A stretch of 64,000 nucleotides of DNA from Pomphorhynchus laevis. Lineage: Eukaryota > Acanthocephala > Palaeacanthocephala > Echinorhynchida > Pomphorhynchidae. Below are positions 26,601 through 33,922 of this stretch, in pieces. The stretch covers positions 1 through 64,000 of the forward strand of contig WNNJ02000980.1 of assembly GCA_012934845.2 (NCBI GenBank). Direction: 5' to 3'. A program made the position numbers and the translations under genes. The notes beneath the pieces were generated by a model. The model was not told the origin of the DNA. It worked only from the letters and a program-made list of their open reading frames with translations, and made no database searches. Positions within the stretch are counted from its first letter, which is position 1, and each line of letters begins with the position of its first letter.

Positions 26601-27017
26601 GAAATATAGCACTCGATTAGGATTAATATAAAAATATACGTACACAATACCAAGCAAAGTGTAATAATGGATCATTGAAGAATGACTTCTTTTTATAAGA
26701 TTTCCCACGGTACTGATTTACTCTTGAATAATAATACGACTTTGGGTATCGGTTGTAAGCCCAAGTAGGATTATTGTCATTCATTTTCGGATAGTAATAT
26801 CGTTTGGACCTTGACAGTGGACCATATACTTGAGAATTTGTTGTCTGTACAGAAAATGCAAGTATTAAAAGACAATTTGCACAATCTGTTAAACCATTAC
26901 ATCGAATTTTGTAGACAATTCGTTTTTAAGAAGGCTAATTGCACGTTTCTGTGATTTCGGTGAAATTTCATCATCGCCGAACACCAAACGCATGTGCGTT
27001 ATATTTAAATCATCAAT
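2170..27017 (-). CDS. Furin/kexin-type proprotein convertase (subtilase S8B), 5'-incomplete, ten exons
   Basis: This gene encodes a secretory-pathway endoprotease of the kind that cleaves proproteins after dibasic sites. Exons read on the minus strand are 27017-26901, 26844-26644, 14753-14625, 11342-11260, 11207-11119, 6221-6049, 5995-5780, 5705-5350, 2619-2423 and 2366-2170. They total 1758 nt, and every junction is GT-AG and in phase. In the joined partial protein (585 aa) the pro-domain end carries RSKR near residue 54. Catalytic Asp is in ILDDG (135), His in HGTKCAG (178), oxyanion Asn in WASGNGG (279) and Ser in GTSAAAP (360), followed by a P domain with [15 protein letters not shown]. 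Signal peptide and early pro-domain exons are missing, probably upstream of 27017. The class (furin, PC2 or PC7 type) is unsettled: Asn rather than Asp at the oxyanion position argues against PC2. Confidence 0.9.
2660..2825 (-). mobile_element. PLE-1 3'-UTR relic
   Basis: It begins with a variant of the PLE-1 3' terminal sequence (minus sense, ending ...TACTTATTTATCTGATAT) and runs into a degraded copy of the conserved UTR block (AGGTCATCAG, CTGCTATGCTATCAG). No coding part remains. It lies in the 2.7-kb intron of the convertase gene. Confidence 0.6.
2893..3206 (+). mobile_element. Relic of the LINE with C-terminal RPD...W-TC domain
   Basis: Translation across a one-base frame change reads RPD, an internal stop, [14 protein letters not shown], then [11 protein letters not shown], then [12 protein letters not shown] and [19 protein letters not shown]. 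This parallels the C-terminal part of the larger element at 10501-10932 ([29 protein letters not shown]). A stretch between VAI and QRI is deleted. The copy is old and 5'-truncated, and lies in a convertase intron. Confidence 0.6.
3491..3893. mobile_element. Short non-autonomous foldback element with hammerhead-like hairpin
   Basis: The left end starts GGAGCTGAATCAATTG and soon carries, on the minus strand, CTGAAGATGCTAAC-AGTA-GTTAGCGGAAT (3556-3528), a CUGANGA-hairpin-GAA(U/A) arrangement. A second, larger foldback covers about 3739-3812, with arms reading roughly ATCCTGATTATGATAG. The right end (TCGAAATGTTAAATTTTTTA... to AGATTATGGG) is shared with the element at 41180-41663. No protein is encoded. 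The borders are inferred from that comparison. Confidence 0.5.
3910..5190 (+). mobile_element. PLE-1 copy, broken, RT core to 3' end
   Basis: Plus-strand translation gives the PLE-1 RT from [19 protein letters not shown] through [11 protein letters not shown] and the [15 protein letters not shown] block, followed by a shortened 3' UTR (GATGACCTCTAATC) and the family 3' end near ACGTAGACTCAGTTACTGAT. Parts of the structured UTR are deleted and the tail contains a scrambled duplicate. It has several breaks, is 5'-truncated, and lies within a convertase intron. Confidence 0.72.
5350..6221 (-). CDS. Convertase catalytic-domain exons (three exons)
   Basis: Exon 6221-6049 encodes [16 protein letters not shown] and [11 protein letters not shown]. 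Exon 5995-5780 encodes the oxyanion-hole region [18 protein letters not shown]. Exon 5705-5350 encodes the Ser active site [20 protein letters not shown] and the domain end [11 protein letters not shown]. The separating introns are 53 and 74 bp with clean GT-AG borders. The exon order and spacing of SWGP..DG, ASGNGG and GTSAAAP match subtilase S8B proteins. Exon 5705-5350 ends in phase 2 and its missing base is supplied by the exon at 2619. Confidence 0.92.
6545..7360 (-). mobile_element. PLE-1 copy, 3' part, with a doubled 3' end
   Basis: Read on the minus strand it gives the RT C-terminus ([19 protein letters not shown] to KFLWMDNK at 7316-7059), a stop, then an almost consensus 3' UTR with the structured block. 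Two 3'-end-like sequences occur, near 6713 and 6545, suggesting a tandem or nested junction of two copies. The upstream RT is missing: the copy stops at a CR1-like scrap near 7364. It lies in the 4.9-kb convertase intron. Confidence 0.75.
6925..7021 (-). other. PLE-1 3'-UTR structured RNA block (reference copy)
   Basis: In RNA sense (minus strand) a closing stem TCAGAGGAA/TTCCTCCTGA encloses an 8-bp hairpin AAATACAT/ATGTATTT (7014-6992). It also encloses two interlocked helices, GGCCCC (6991-6986) with GGGGCC (6960-6955) and CTGCTATG (6984-6977) with CATAGCAG (6942-6935). The last two cross, so only a pseudoknot could hold both. The block recurs in many PLE-1 copies. Its function is unknown; recognition by the reverse transcriptase or self-cleavage are the obvious possibilities. 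Confidence 0.6.
7364..7525 (+). mobile_element. CR1-like (LINE B) scrap ending in palindromes
   Basis: Translation reads [19 protein letters not shown] and [12 protein letters not shown], an internal piece of the LINE B ORF2. It has no LINE 3' end. It is followed by a perfect 20-bp palindrome (7472-7491) and then a hairpin with 9-bp arms TCCGGGTCA/TGACCCGGA. PLE-1 sequence lies on both sides. The structure suggests a replication or template-switch repair product rather than a normal LINE insertion. Confidence 0.6.
7530..7640 (-). mobile_element. PLE-1 scrap (RT C-terminus)
   Basis: Minus-strand sequence corresponding to the codons around [14 protein letters not shown] and [12 protein letters not shown]. 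It duplicates part of the copy ending at 7360 on the other side of the CR1 scrap, so the two are separate pieces and not one interrupted copy. Confidence 0.55.
7680..11010 (+). mobile_element. Non-LTR retroelement with N-terminal zinc finger, RT and C-terminal endonuclease-like domain, decayed
   Basis: Frames in order encode a C2H2-like finger (CGECFRQF...LLRKHGG, about 8005), a linker block [18 protein letters not shown] (about 8225), an RT N-part ([29 protein letters not shown]; 8769-9251), RT with GDPLGPALF and LLDDCTLGG (9244-9711), a Cys/His block ([12 protein letters not shown]...HALDCC; 10146-10529) and a C-terminal domain with [17 protein letters not shown] and [10 protein letters not shown] (10501-10932). 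The RPD...WD spacing recalls PD-(D/E)XK nucleases of restriction-like-endonuclease LINEs, but the clade is uncertain. GC content is far above its surroundings. Several frame changes and an in-frame stop (before the ATG at 8324) show it is dead. It lies in a convertase intron. Confidence 0.7.
11119..11342 (-). CDS. Convertase catalytic-domain exons with active-site His
   Basis: Exon 11342-11260 encodes [17 protein letters not shown]. Exon 11207-11119 starts at the active-site His segment HGTKCAG and continues [16 protein letters not shown]. They are separated by a 52-bp intron. Both ends are in phase with the neighbouring exons: phase 0 on the upstream side and phase 1 into the exon at 6221. 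The intron on the 3' side is 4.9 kb and filled with PLE-1 and the RPD-domain LINE. Confidence 0.88.
11345..12130. other. Intronic stretch with no recognised feature
   Basis: AT-rich sequence between a convertase exon and the PLE-1 copy that starts near 12135. Short GATTATTAGAAA-type repeats occur around 12040-12110. No open frame, RNA gene or transposon end was recognised. Confidence 0.45.
12135..14315 (+). mobile_element. PLE-1 copy reaching furthest 5', broken
   Basis: The 277-codon open frame 12176-13009 is the N-terminal part of the PLE-1 protein. It is basic at the start ([20 protein letters not shown]). It includes [19 protein letters not shown] and a Cys/His cluster [19 protein letters not shown] followed by [12 protein letters not shown]. 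Downstream pieces give the FICSAF...[10 protein letters not shown] block (13196-13501), RT motifs and the 3' UTR with GTTCCTCCTGATGACC. It ends near 14315. No GIY-YIG endonuclease motif is visible. It has several breaks and local duplications, and lies in a convertase intron. Confidence 0.75.
14625..14753 (-). CDS. Convertase exon with catalytic Asp
   Basis: This 43-codon exon, in phase 0 at both ends, encodes [17 protein letters not shown] and the active-site [13 protein letters not shown]. The acceptor is TTTTAG and the donor GTAAGT, a strong match to consensus. It is isolated by introns of 11.9 kb (5' side) and 3.3 kb (3' side). Confidence 0.9.
14756..16310. other. AT-rich intronic stretch, no recognised gene
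   Basis: Part of the 11.9-kb convertase intron. The short minus-strand open frame 14945-15157 has no recognisable domain and looks like chance. No transposon ends were recognised until the LINE that starts near 16312. Confidence 0.45.
16312..18210 (-). mobile_element. 5'-truncated Jockey-like LINE (LINE C), ORF2 RT to C-terminus
   Basis: The frame 17940-16978 gives RT motifs [58 protein letters not shown] and [11 protein letters not shown]. After a frame change, 17132-16704 continues with [11 protein letters not shown], and 16615-16361 ends with [15 protein letters not shown] and a zinc-finger-like CDCGV...[19 protein letters not shown] stretch lies upstream at about 18020, where the Gly/Asp context is broken by a stop. 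Near-identical flanks (GATAATCGT...CTGACTTACA at about 16285 and 18212) look like target-site duplications. The clade call is from motifs only. Confidence 0.78.
18560..22438 (-). mobile_element. LINE A copy 1: ORF1 with zinc knuckle, APE-type EN, RT
   Basis: Minus-strand order: ORF1 from 22288 ([20 protein letters not shown]), its zinc knuckle [14 protein letters not shown] (about 21700), an AP-like endonuclease ([10 protein letters not shown] near 20930, GDFND at 20626), then a linker ([19 protein letters not shown]). The RT follows with [38 protein letters not shown] and YADDTTYLF (19795-18914), and then a GC-rich 3' UTR. Several frame changes and stops are present. It inserted into or next to an older retroelement scrap at 22440. 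The zinc-knuckle ORF1 plus APE places it broadly with Jockey/I/R1-type LINEs. It lies inside a convertase intron. Confidence 0.8.
22440..22760 (-). mobile_element. Scrap of an unnamed retroelement protein (LRYGW / HAL-C zinc-finger region)
   Basis: The open frame 22653-22441 reads [20 protein letters not shown], then [13 protein letters not shown]. Upstream in other frames [14 protein letters not shown] can be read. The combination of an (E/D)F-DAL--RYGW block with a C-C...HAL Cys/His cluster recurs in uncharacterised retroelement-encoded proteins of invertebrates that I recall but cannot name. It is cut off at the LINE A 5' border. Confidence 0.4.
22765..23284. other. Unassigned AT-rich intronic stretch
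   Basis: No convincing gene. A minus-strand reading at about 23050-23150 ([19 protein letters not shown]) has a faint retroelement look but is too short to assign. Confidence 0.35.
23285..23470 (-). mobile_element. PLE-1 3'-UTR relic
   Basis: Minus-sense PLE-1 UTR with ATTAGTCAACTCATAAAAAT, the AGTTCCTCCTTATGAC outer arm and a damaged pseudoknot region (CATAGC). No RT remains. Confidence 0.6.
23930..24375 (-). mobile_element. PLE-1 3' end with RT C-terminus
   Basis: A nearly consensus structured UTR (TTCCTCCTGATGATCTC; hairpin at about 24123-24145) preceded in sense direction by the C-terminal RT codons ([20 protein letters not shown]). It abuts the next copy at 24378, giving a head-to-tail tandem. 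Confidence 0.7.
24378..24895 (-). mobile_element. PLE-1 3' end, second unit of a tandem
   Basis: Repeats the layout of 23930-24375: UTR, structured block (24470-24595) and RT C-terminal codons up to the [11 protein letters not shown] region. In RNA sense the hairpin pair that is A-U in the reference copy is G-U here. It ends in a short tandem of the TGGTATGCATG segment before a CR1 fragment. Confidence 0.65.
24900..25262 (-). mobile_element. CR1-like (LINE B) 3' end between PLE-1 copies
   Basis: Minus-strand translation gives [19 protein letters not shown] and [11 protein letters not shown], matching ORF2 of the copy at 49312-53385. The same 3' UTR follows (CATGTAAGCGTGCGCTGGCA, GTTAAAATAAATCC). 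On its 5' side it joins directly to the middle of a PLE-1 UTR block at 25263. It is 5'-truncated and recent-looking by similarity. Confidence 0.72.
25263..26545 (-). mobile_element. PLE-1 copy with internally duplicated RT segments, broken
   Basis: Sense order from 26545: the [13 protein letters not shown] region, [26 protein letters not shown] and RT C-terminus (open frame 26435-26010). A repeated stretch of the same RT region (about 25960-25380) follows, then the UTR, which starts inside the structured block at 25263. It has several breaks. It occupies the 5' end of the 11.9-kb convertase intron, ending about 100 bp from exon 26844-26644. Confidence 0.72.
26644..27017 (-). CDS. Convertase pro-domain end and processing-site exons
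   Basis: Exon 27017-26901 (39 codons) encodes [20 protein letters not shown] and [11 protein letters not shown]. Exon 26844-26644 (67 codons) encodes GPLSRSKR, a tetrabasic-type autoprocessing site, a Tyr-rich linker ([20 protein letters not shown]), then [13 protein letters not shown], which corresponds to the NDP....WYL segment that precedes the catalytic domain in this family. The 56-bp intron has GT-AG borders. The donor after TGT (GTACGT) was chosen because it alone keeps phase 0 into the exon at 14753; this choice is the least certain junction in the gene. Confidence 0.75.
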
Positions 27018-27284
27018 CTATTCAAAAAACAAAATAATTTTATTCACGAAAAGCATTAGATAAACAAATATATAAATGTAATTAAAAATATTTAGTTTAT
27101 TTTAAGTTAATCTACTTTTCATATTAATTACATTAATATTATGTGTTTGGCAATAAAATATCTAGTCGCAAGATACAAATGTTTTTATACAATGCTTTGG
27201 TCAAACACTTTAGCCCTTTTCAAGTTAGTACAAAATTTTACAACGTTATATCAACAGATACGAATGAAACAGAAGAAACGTTTT

Positions 27285-27327
27285 TCTATTTCCTTACTTT
27301 ATTAAGTAAGGAAGTAAGGAAATAGAG
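27285..27327. repeat. Short perfect foldback
   Basis: Arms CTATTTCCTTACTT and AAGTAAGGAAATAG (14 bp) flank a 12-nt spacer that itself repeats AAGTAAGG. No gene is associated. It lies upstream of the last convertase exon found. Confidence 0.6.
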
Positions 27328-27619
27328 AAATTTCCTCCGTGATGTCGATAGAAATCCATAGATTGTAATTTGATTTGTTTCTTTTCATCTTAGTTCCTCT
27401 ATCGATTGAAGTATCAGACGTCTCTTGGTATTTGGTTTTTTTTAAGTATTTTAATATCTTCAAATTCAATTCGGTGACTTTTATGTTAATTAATAACTTT
27501 TAATCCAATATTAATTATTTTATGTTTGAGTGGTAAGTTCATATGAATTAATTAGCATTTTATTCAATCAAAAAAATATATCAGTCTATTTATTTCAATA
27601 AAAGCAATCACTTGTTTTT

Positions 27620-27950
27620 ATTGCAATTGTAAAAGTCTTAGTTTTGATAAAATAAATGAATATATATGTACCCATAATCTAGAATTAATTGAAAAATGTG
27701 AATTAAGAAAGCTGCTATAAAAGTGTTATACAAATATAACACTATAAATATAGATTAAATAATAATAGAAATAAAATTTACAATTCGTTATATAATGACT
27801 TAAGTGCTTACTTTGGAAAGCTGATTAATAGTGAAAGCTTAAATACATCAAAGATAATTATTTATGAACAATTAGAAATATGTACCCATAATCTTAATTC
27901 ACAATTTTTGAAAATTGTGAATTAAGAAAAATGCTATCAAAAAGGTATAA
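27620..27950 (+). mobile_element. PLE-1 N-terminal-region scrap
   Basis: Encodes pieces of the Cys/His region ([21 protein letters not shown]) and KLINSESLN, with short internal duplications. No RT follows. It ends at the inverted 3' end of the next unit. Confidence 0.55.
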
Positions 27951-28172
27951 ATCAAATCAGCTAACTGAGTCTACGTATTTAATATAATTATAAAATAAAC
28001 AAAACATAATAATGCCTTATCAAAATTTAATAATTAAATAATAAAATTAATAATTGTTTTTAGATTTTCTATAATTTAAATCAAGTTAAAAAATGAAATT
28101 TAAAATAAACGTCATTTTTATGAATTGACTAATAAATAACAGACGTTGTATCAGAATAAGAATTAGAGGTCA

Positions 28173-28269
28173 TCAGGAGGAACTGCTATGCTATCAGGTT
28201 TCGGCCCCTAACTCCTCTACCCAACATAGCAGCGGGGCCAAATACATGCTAATGATGTATTTCCTCTGA
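28173..28269 (-). other. PLE-1 structured 3'-UTR block, consensus copy
   Basis: Matches the reference block at 6925-7021. All helices are intact: closing stem, AAATACAT/ATGTATTT hairpin, GGCCCC/GGGGCC and CTGCTATG/CATAGCAG. It is in the inverted left boundary of the 27953-30868 unit. Confidence 0.6.
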
Positions 28270-30526
28270 TAAAACTATCTAGTATCTTATTCTAATACAA
28301 AGTATATTATTTATTATAATATAAATAATATACTTTAAATATAGATTAAAAAAATTAAAGAGATAAAATAGACAATCGACCAGCTGGCAAAAGGTTTCTT
28401 GGTTATTAATACTTACGAGCGGATTACTACTAAAGTCTTAGATTTGATAAAATAAATGAACATATATGTAGCCATAATCTAGAATTAATTGAAAATTGTG
28501 AATTAAGAAAGCTGCTATAACACAATAAATATAGATTAAATAATAATAGAAATAAAATTTACAATTCGTTATATAATGACTTAAGTGCTTACTTTGGCAA
28601 GCTGATTAATAGTGGAAGCTCGAATATATCTAAGATAAACATTTGGAAAACTTATATATTTAATAAAATTAGATAGAAAATGAAAATAACAAATAATTAT
28701 AAAACATTATAGAAACTGAATGCGATTGTAAAAGTCTTAATAAAATCAACAAACATAAAACTAGAAACAGAAAAGATATAATAACGAAAATAAAATAAAA
28801 CAATAAAAATAAAATTAACAATTCGTTATATAATGACTTAAATGCTTACTTTGGTAAGCTGATTAATAGTAAAAGCTTAAATACATCAAAGATAAACATT
28901 TGGATAACTTATATATTTGATAAAATTAAAAAGAAAATTAAAATAACAAGCAATTATAAAAGGAAAGATCAGATTAATAAAGATATGTATAAAAAACTTA
29001 CTAAATTAAAGAACAACTATATAATAAAAACTATTGATAAAGCTAGTAATAACTTTGTCTTCATATACAAAAAGCTTTATTATGATATACTGATAAGAGA
29101 AGTTAATTATAATGATTTAAATAGAAACAAAACATATGAATGGTGTGATGTAAGTTTAGTAATTTGATTTTTATCAAGTCATTGTTTTAAAATACGAAAG
29201 AATTAACTTTACTTCTTTACTATTACACAAGAACAGGAAAGTTTAAACCTCCATGCTTTTTAATAAATATCGTCGGGAAGCTTAATGATTAAAATGATTC
29301 TAATGATTTAAATGTAAATCCAACACATGAATGCAGTTAGTTAAGTTTAGAAACAATTATTACAACTTACTATTCTAAGGTGGATAAAAAGAGATTTAAG
29401 GTTGAATCAGATAATAAAACTATACCTATATTATATTGGAATCCAAAATTACAAAAAAATCCAATAAAACTTAGATTCATATGTAGCGCGTTTAAATGTA
29501 CATTAAAATCACTTTCTGTCTATATAAATAAAATACTTAAAGTAATTAAAGCACATTTAAAAAATACTGCAAGGTAATCGAAATTAATACTGGTATAAAA
29601 CACTTTTTCAGTATTAATTCTGCAAAAGAATTTTTAGAACAGACAGAATGAATAAATTTTCAAAATATAAATACATACGATTATAGTACGCTTTATACAA
29701 ATCTAGATTTAGTAGATATTAAAGATGCATTAGAAAAATTAATTAATCTTATATTTGGAAAAAGATATACATATATGAAAGCATATCTAACAAAAATTAA
29801 ACCATTAAGTAAATATAAATATATGGATAAAATTGAATTATTAAAATACTTAAATATATTAATAAATTAAAATTATTCAAAGGAAGGGACATATATATTT
29901 AGACAAATAAAAGGTGTTCCAATGGGAGGTAATAGTAGCCCAATTAAAGCTGACTTGTTTTTAAGCTTGATAGAATAGTAATTTGTTCATAAATGTGTAA
30001 AAACTAAATCTAAACTATATAAATCTATGAAATATATGTTTCGATACATTGATGATACATGTGTATTTAATTCTAAATATTTTTATTCAATACGCGAACA
30101 AATTTATCCAGGTAGCCTCATTCTTTATAAAGAAAGTATGTATATTGATATGAGCATTAAATTAACACAAATTTATACCACTTTTAATTTATATCGTAAA
30201 GATGACATATTTAAATTTGCAAAAATATTTTTGCATGAGCATTCATGCATACCATATAATATAAAATATAATACGTTAAATAATGAAATTTAAAGAATTG
30301 TATAAATTTGTAAAGATATTGGTTTTCTTCAAAATCATTTAAATAATTTAATAGATGCATATTTTAAACTAGATTACTATAAAAATACTATCAAACACAA
30401 AATAGTAAAATATATAAATCAACACAAAAATATTAAAAATAAATTTAAAATCATTAGCAGAATATTTTTATGGATAATAAATAATATACTTTGTATTAGA
30501 ATAAGATACTATATAATCTAATTTAA

Positions 30527-30623
30527 TCAGAGGAAATACGTCCTTAACACGTATTTGGCCCTGCTGCTATGTTGGGTAGAGGAGTTAGGGGCCGAAACCT
30601 TATAGCATAGCAGTTCCTCCTGA
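30527..30623 (+). other. PLE-1 structured 3'-UTR block with compensatory hairpin change
   Basis: Same layout as the other blocks, but the terminal hairpin reads AAATACGT/ACGTATTT. An A-U pair in other copies is thus G-C here, with both sides changed. GGCCCT/AGGGGCC and CTGCTATG/CATAGCAG remain pairable. Confidence 0.6.
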
Positions 30624-30869
30624 TGACCTCTAATGCTTATTCTGATAGAACGTCTGTTATTTATTTGTCAATTCATAAAAATGACTTTTATTTTAAATTT
30701 TAATTTTTATTTTAACTTTATTTAAATTATAAAAAATCTAAAAACAATTATTAATTTTTTTATTTAATTATTAAATTTTGATTTAGCATTATTATGTTTT
30801 GTTTATTTTATAATTGTATTAAATACATAGACTCAGTTAGCTGATTTGATTCAAGATCCACGAAGTTTT

Positions 30870-31745
30870 ACATTTCAAATTTTTTTCTTTACATTTTTTA
30901 TAAAGTTGATTAATAACGACTTTTTTGAAATGTTGTGCGATTATTGACAGACTGCGTTTTTAAGTCCAGATAACGATACAACTGGATTCTGGTTATAATC
31001 AAAATACCAGATTTTTCAAAAATGAATTCAGCATTAACATGTTTTAGGCTTATTTTCTTGTCATATCAACATTATAGAATTGGAATAATAACTTTGTAAT
31101 CTAAAATATTTATGTCTGAGATGTAAAAATCCATATGCTAGAACTAAGATGTAAGAAACATCTGCATTTATAATATTTAACAATTAATATGCAGTCCTAG
31201 GTATTTACATTTATTGTAAGACATTCGTTGATTAATGAAAATGAGGAGAATCCGATATCATGGTTCAGCTTCCATACCCACCATACTCAACTAATTAGCT
31301 ATGAAATTCTAAAAACAATGCATTTCTTCTCTCTATTTTAAAGATATCAATTCAAATATATTAATTCCACTCTCTATCTCAATGAAATACTCACAAAAAA
31401 GTAAACGATTTAAATGAAAACGAATGTTATAATAAAGATGTAAGAAGCGTTGCAGCTTTGGTCTCGAACTTTAGCAGCAAATGTTTAACCATTATACTAT
31501 TTAACTATTTTGTAAAATGATATCTCTATTTCATGATCTAGATATATTTTAGGCCTTTAAAGTAATGGATATTTTAATAGAGTAATTCGCATCTATGAAT
31601 GATAGCGATACGAACATATGATTAGAATATTTGTTTCTAAATTGAATTTCTTAAACTTACATTTTTCATCTTTACGTCTTATCCTTGCAAAAAAATTGGC
31701 ATACATTTAAGAATTGTAAATAAGGAAGATATGTCATCTATGTCA
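30870..31745. other. AT-rich stretch, nothing recognised
   Basis: No open frame over 60 codons and no transposon end or RNA gene recognised between two PLE-1 clusters. Confidence 0.45.
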
Positions 31746-31747
31746 TC

Positions 31748-32060
31748 TTTCAATATGTCATCTTCTGATTAGAGATAATCAGAAGGAACTGCTATGCAAT
31801 CAGGCTTCGAACCCTAATTCCTCGACCAAACATAGCAGCGGAGGCAAATACATACTAATGACGTATTTTCTCTAATAAAATTCGAATATTTAGTATCTTA
31901 TTCTAATACAGAGTATACTATTTGTTATCCATTCATAAAAATTTACCACTTAACAGTTAAAATTTATTTTTAATAATGTTGTGTTGATTTATATATTTTA
32001 ATATTTTCTGTTTGATGGTATTTTTGTAGTAACCTAGTTTAAAATATGTATCTATTAAAT
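31748..32060 (-). mobile_element. PLE-1 3' segment, member 1 of an identical duplicated pair
   Basis: UTR block (with a diverged pseudoknot half, CGAACCC/GGAGGC) and RT C-terminal codons on the minus strand. By eye the sequence from TTTCAATATGTCATCTTCTG to GTATCTATTAAAT is identical to that starting at 33923, while the flanks differ. Confidence 0.7.
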
Positions 32061-32149
32061 TTTCAAGCAAGTTTAATAGATTTTTTCTTTTTATAGTTTT
32101 AAAACATACAAAACAAAAAATATTATTAAAACTTTAATAAATAATTATT

Positions 32150-32797
32150 GGAGCTGGATCGAAGGAAATACGAAATTATTTTTGATATTTCGCCAACTTC
32201 TGCATCTTCAGAAAATTACCTAAAGATGATTTTCAGCTAATTAAGATGATTATCAGCTGAAGATGAATTAAAAAAAACTGATTTTAATTCATTTATTTAA
32301 TTTTAGAATTTTAGAGCAGAATTAATAAAACAAACACGAATTCCTTATAAATTTACAAGAACGAAGAAAGTGATTGAGAATGATCCATTATTAATGATCC
32401 ATTATTGATAACAACCTCTGTAATAAATACTGAAACTATGTATTCTTGATATGACATTATTTGCCTGCTAATTTTCAAGGAAGTTTAAAAAAATTACAAT
32501 TGTAATTGTAATGATGAAAATTCCAATATAAAAAAATAATTTGTGTTTGAAATTCGAAATATAAAAATAAATTTGTGTATGAAATTCTAATTAAATATAT
32601 TTCTAATTTAATATATGAAATTCCTAATTGAATATATGAAATTGCTAATTTAATATATGTTAAATAAAACTTTCTTATTTTTTATATTATATTTTTTGTA
32701 ATTGCAATTGCAATTGAAAATTGTAATTTTCTGAAGAGGCTAACAGAAGTTAGCAAAATATAAAATAAAATTTCCCTCTTTACTCTGATCCAGCTCC
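32150..32797. mobile_element. Small TIR element (MITE-like), about 650 bp
   Basis: The ends are inverted copies starting GGAGCTGGATC and continue as imperfect inverted repeats for about 70 bp, ending in the hairpin motif CTGAAGA...(stem)...GAAAT (32211-32187 and 32731-32758). The interior is AT-rich with no coding frame. Flanking AT-rich bases give no unambiguous target-site duplication. The family is shared with 3491-3893 and 41180-41663. Confidence 0.65.
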
Positions 32798-32894
32798 ATT
32801 AATTATCTATTAATTTATTCTAAATTGAATTTCTTAAATCTTCCTTTGAATTTACATCTTATTACCTTAAACTTTCAAATTAACCTACAATGAA

Positions 32895-33135
32895 GTCAGA
32901 TCAGATAACTAAATATACGTATTTATACTGAATATAAATAAATAATAATTATAGAATTTTATACAATTTATATTTATATCAAGTAAAAATAAAAAAATGA
33001 AATGAAAAATAAAAGTCAATTTTAATGAATTGACTTAGTAGATAACAGACGTTGTATCAGAATAAGAATTAGAGGTCATCAGGAAGAACTGCTATGTTGT
33101 CAGGTTTCGGCCCCTATTCCTCAGCCAAACTAAAT
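32895..33135 (-). mobile_element. PLE-1 3'-UTR relic
   Basis: 3' end (GATCAGATAACTAAATATAC on plus) and UTR with ATTGACTTAGTAGATAACAG and AGTTCTTCCTGATGACC. It is truncated inside the structured block (after CGGCCCC). Confidence 0.6.
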
Positions 33136-33374
33136 TCCTCAACCTAGTCCCAAGCAGTTTAACAGCAGTACTGTAATTTTTTCAATACAAACCTTCCTGT
33201 GACACTAAATTGTAAAGTAATATATATTTTATATTAATTGCGTTAACATTATTTTTACATAATATTACACAAATAATTTTAATAATATTTTTATACACAA
33301 ACATTTGAACATTTGAATATTCAGTCGCAGCATACTATGATTGGTAGTCATGATAAAACGAGCTTAATACTTCA

Positions 33375-33922
33375 TATCAACTAACTTAGTCTACTATTTT
33401 ATATATAAATATATAAAAATATATATAAATGTGTGTAAATAAATGTAATTAAATTATTATTTATTTATGTAAATATAAATAAATGCATATTTATAAGAAT
33501 ATTTATTTAAAATCTATTCTCAATCAAGTTAAAATTACACAATGAAATTTTAAATAAAAATCAATTTTTATGAATTGAATAATAAATAGCAGCCGTTGTA
33601 TCAGAATAAGCATTAGAGGTCATCAGGAGGAACTGCTATGCTATCAGGTTTCGGCACCTAACTCCTCTACCCAACATAGCAGAGATATAGATTGAATAAT
33701 AACAATAAAAGAGTTTATTTATATATTTTACTATTTTGTTTGAGTATTTTTATAGTAATCTAGTTTAAAATATGCATCTATTAAATTATTTAAATGATTT
33801 TGAAGAAAACCAATATCTTTACAAATTTATACAATTCTTTAAATTTCATTATTTAACGTATTATATTTTATATTATATGGTATGCATGAATGCTCATGCA
33901 AAAATATTTTTTTTGCAAATTT
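33375..33922 (-). mobile_element. PLE-1 3' end with RT C-terminus, internally deleted
   Basis: 3' end near 33380 and a UTR block cut short after CATAGCAG. A short joined piece of the N-terminal region (TATAGATTGAATAATAACAA) follows, then minus-sense RT C-terminal codons. The chimeric order shows rearrangement. Confidence 0.58.

Larger units (their letters stand above)
27953..30868 (+). mobile_element. PLE-1 unit bounded by inverted copies of its own 3' UTR, broken
   Basis: Left boundary: a minus-oriented PLE-1 3' end and UTR (27953-28325). Then a plus-oriented body begins with the N-terminal Cys/His region, which is present in repeated pieces between 28430 and 28900. It continues through the KASNNFVF block (28985-29167), PILYWNPKLQKNPIKLRFIC (29380-29577) and RT with YIDDT (30027-30293), and ends with a plus-oriented UTR and 3' end at 30868. 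Outer boundaries are therefore inverted repeats of roughly 300-370 bp. Penelope-like elements are known for terminal repeats in direct or inverted orientation. It has multiple breaks. Confidence 0.72.
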
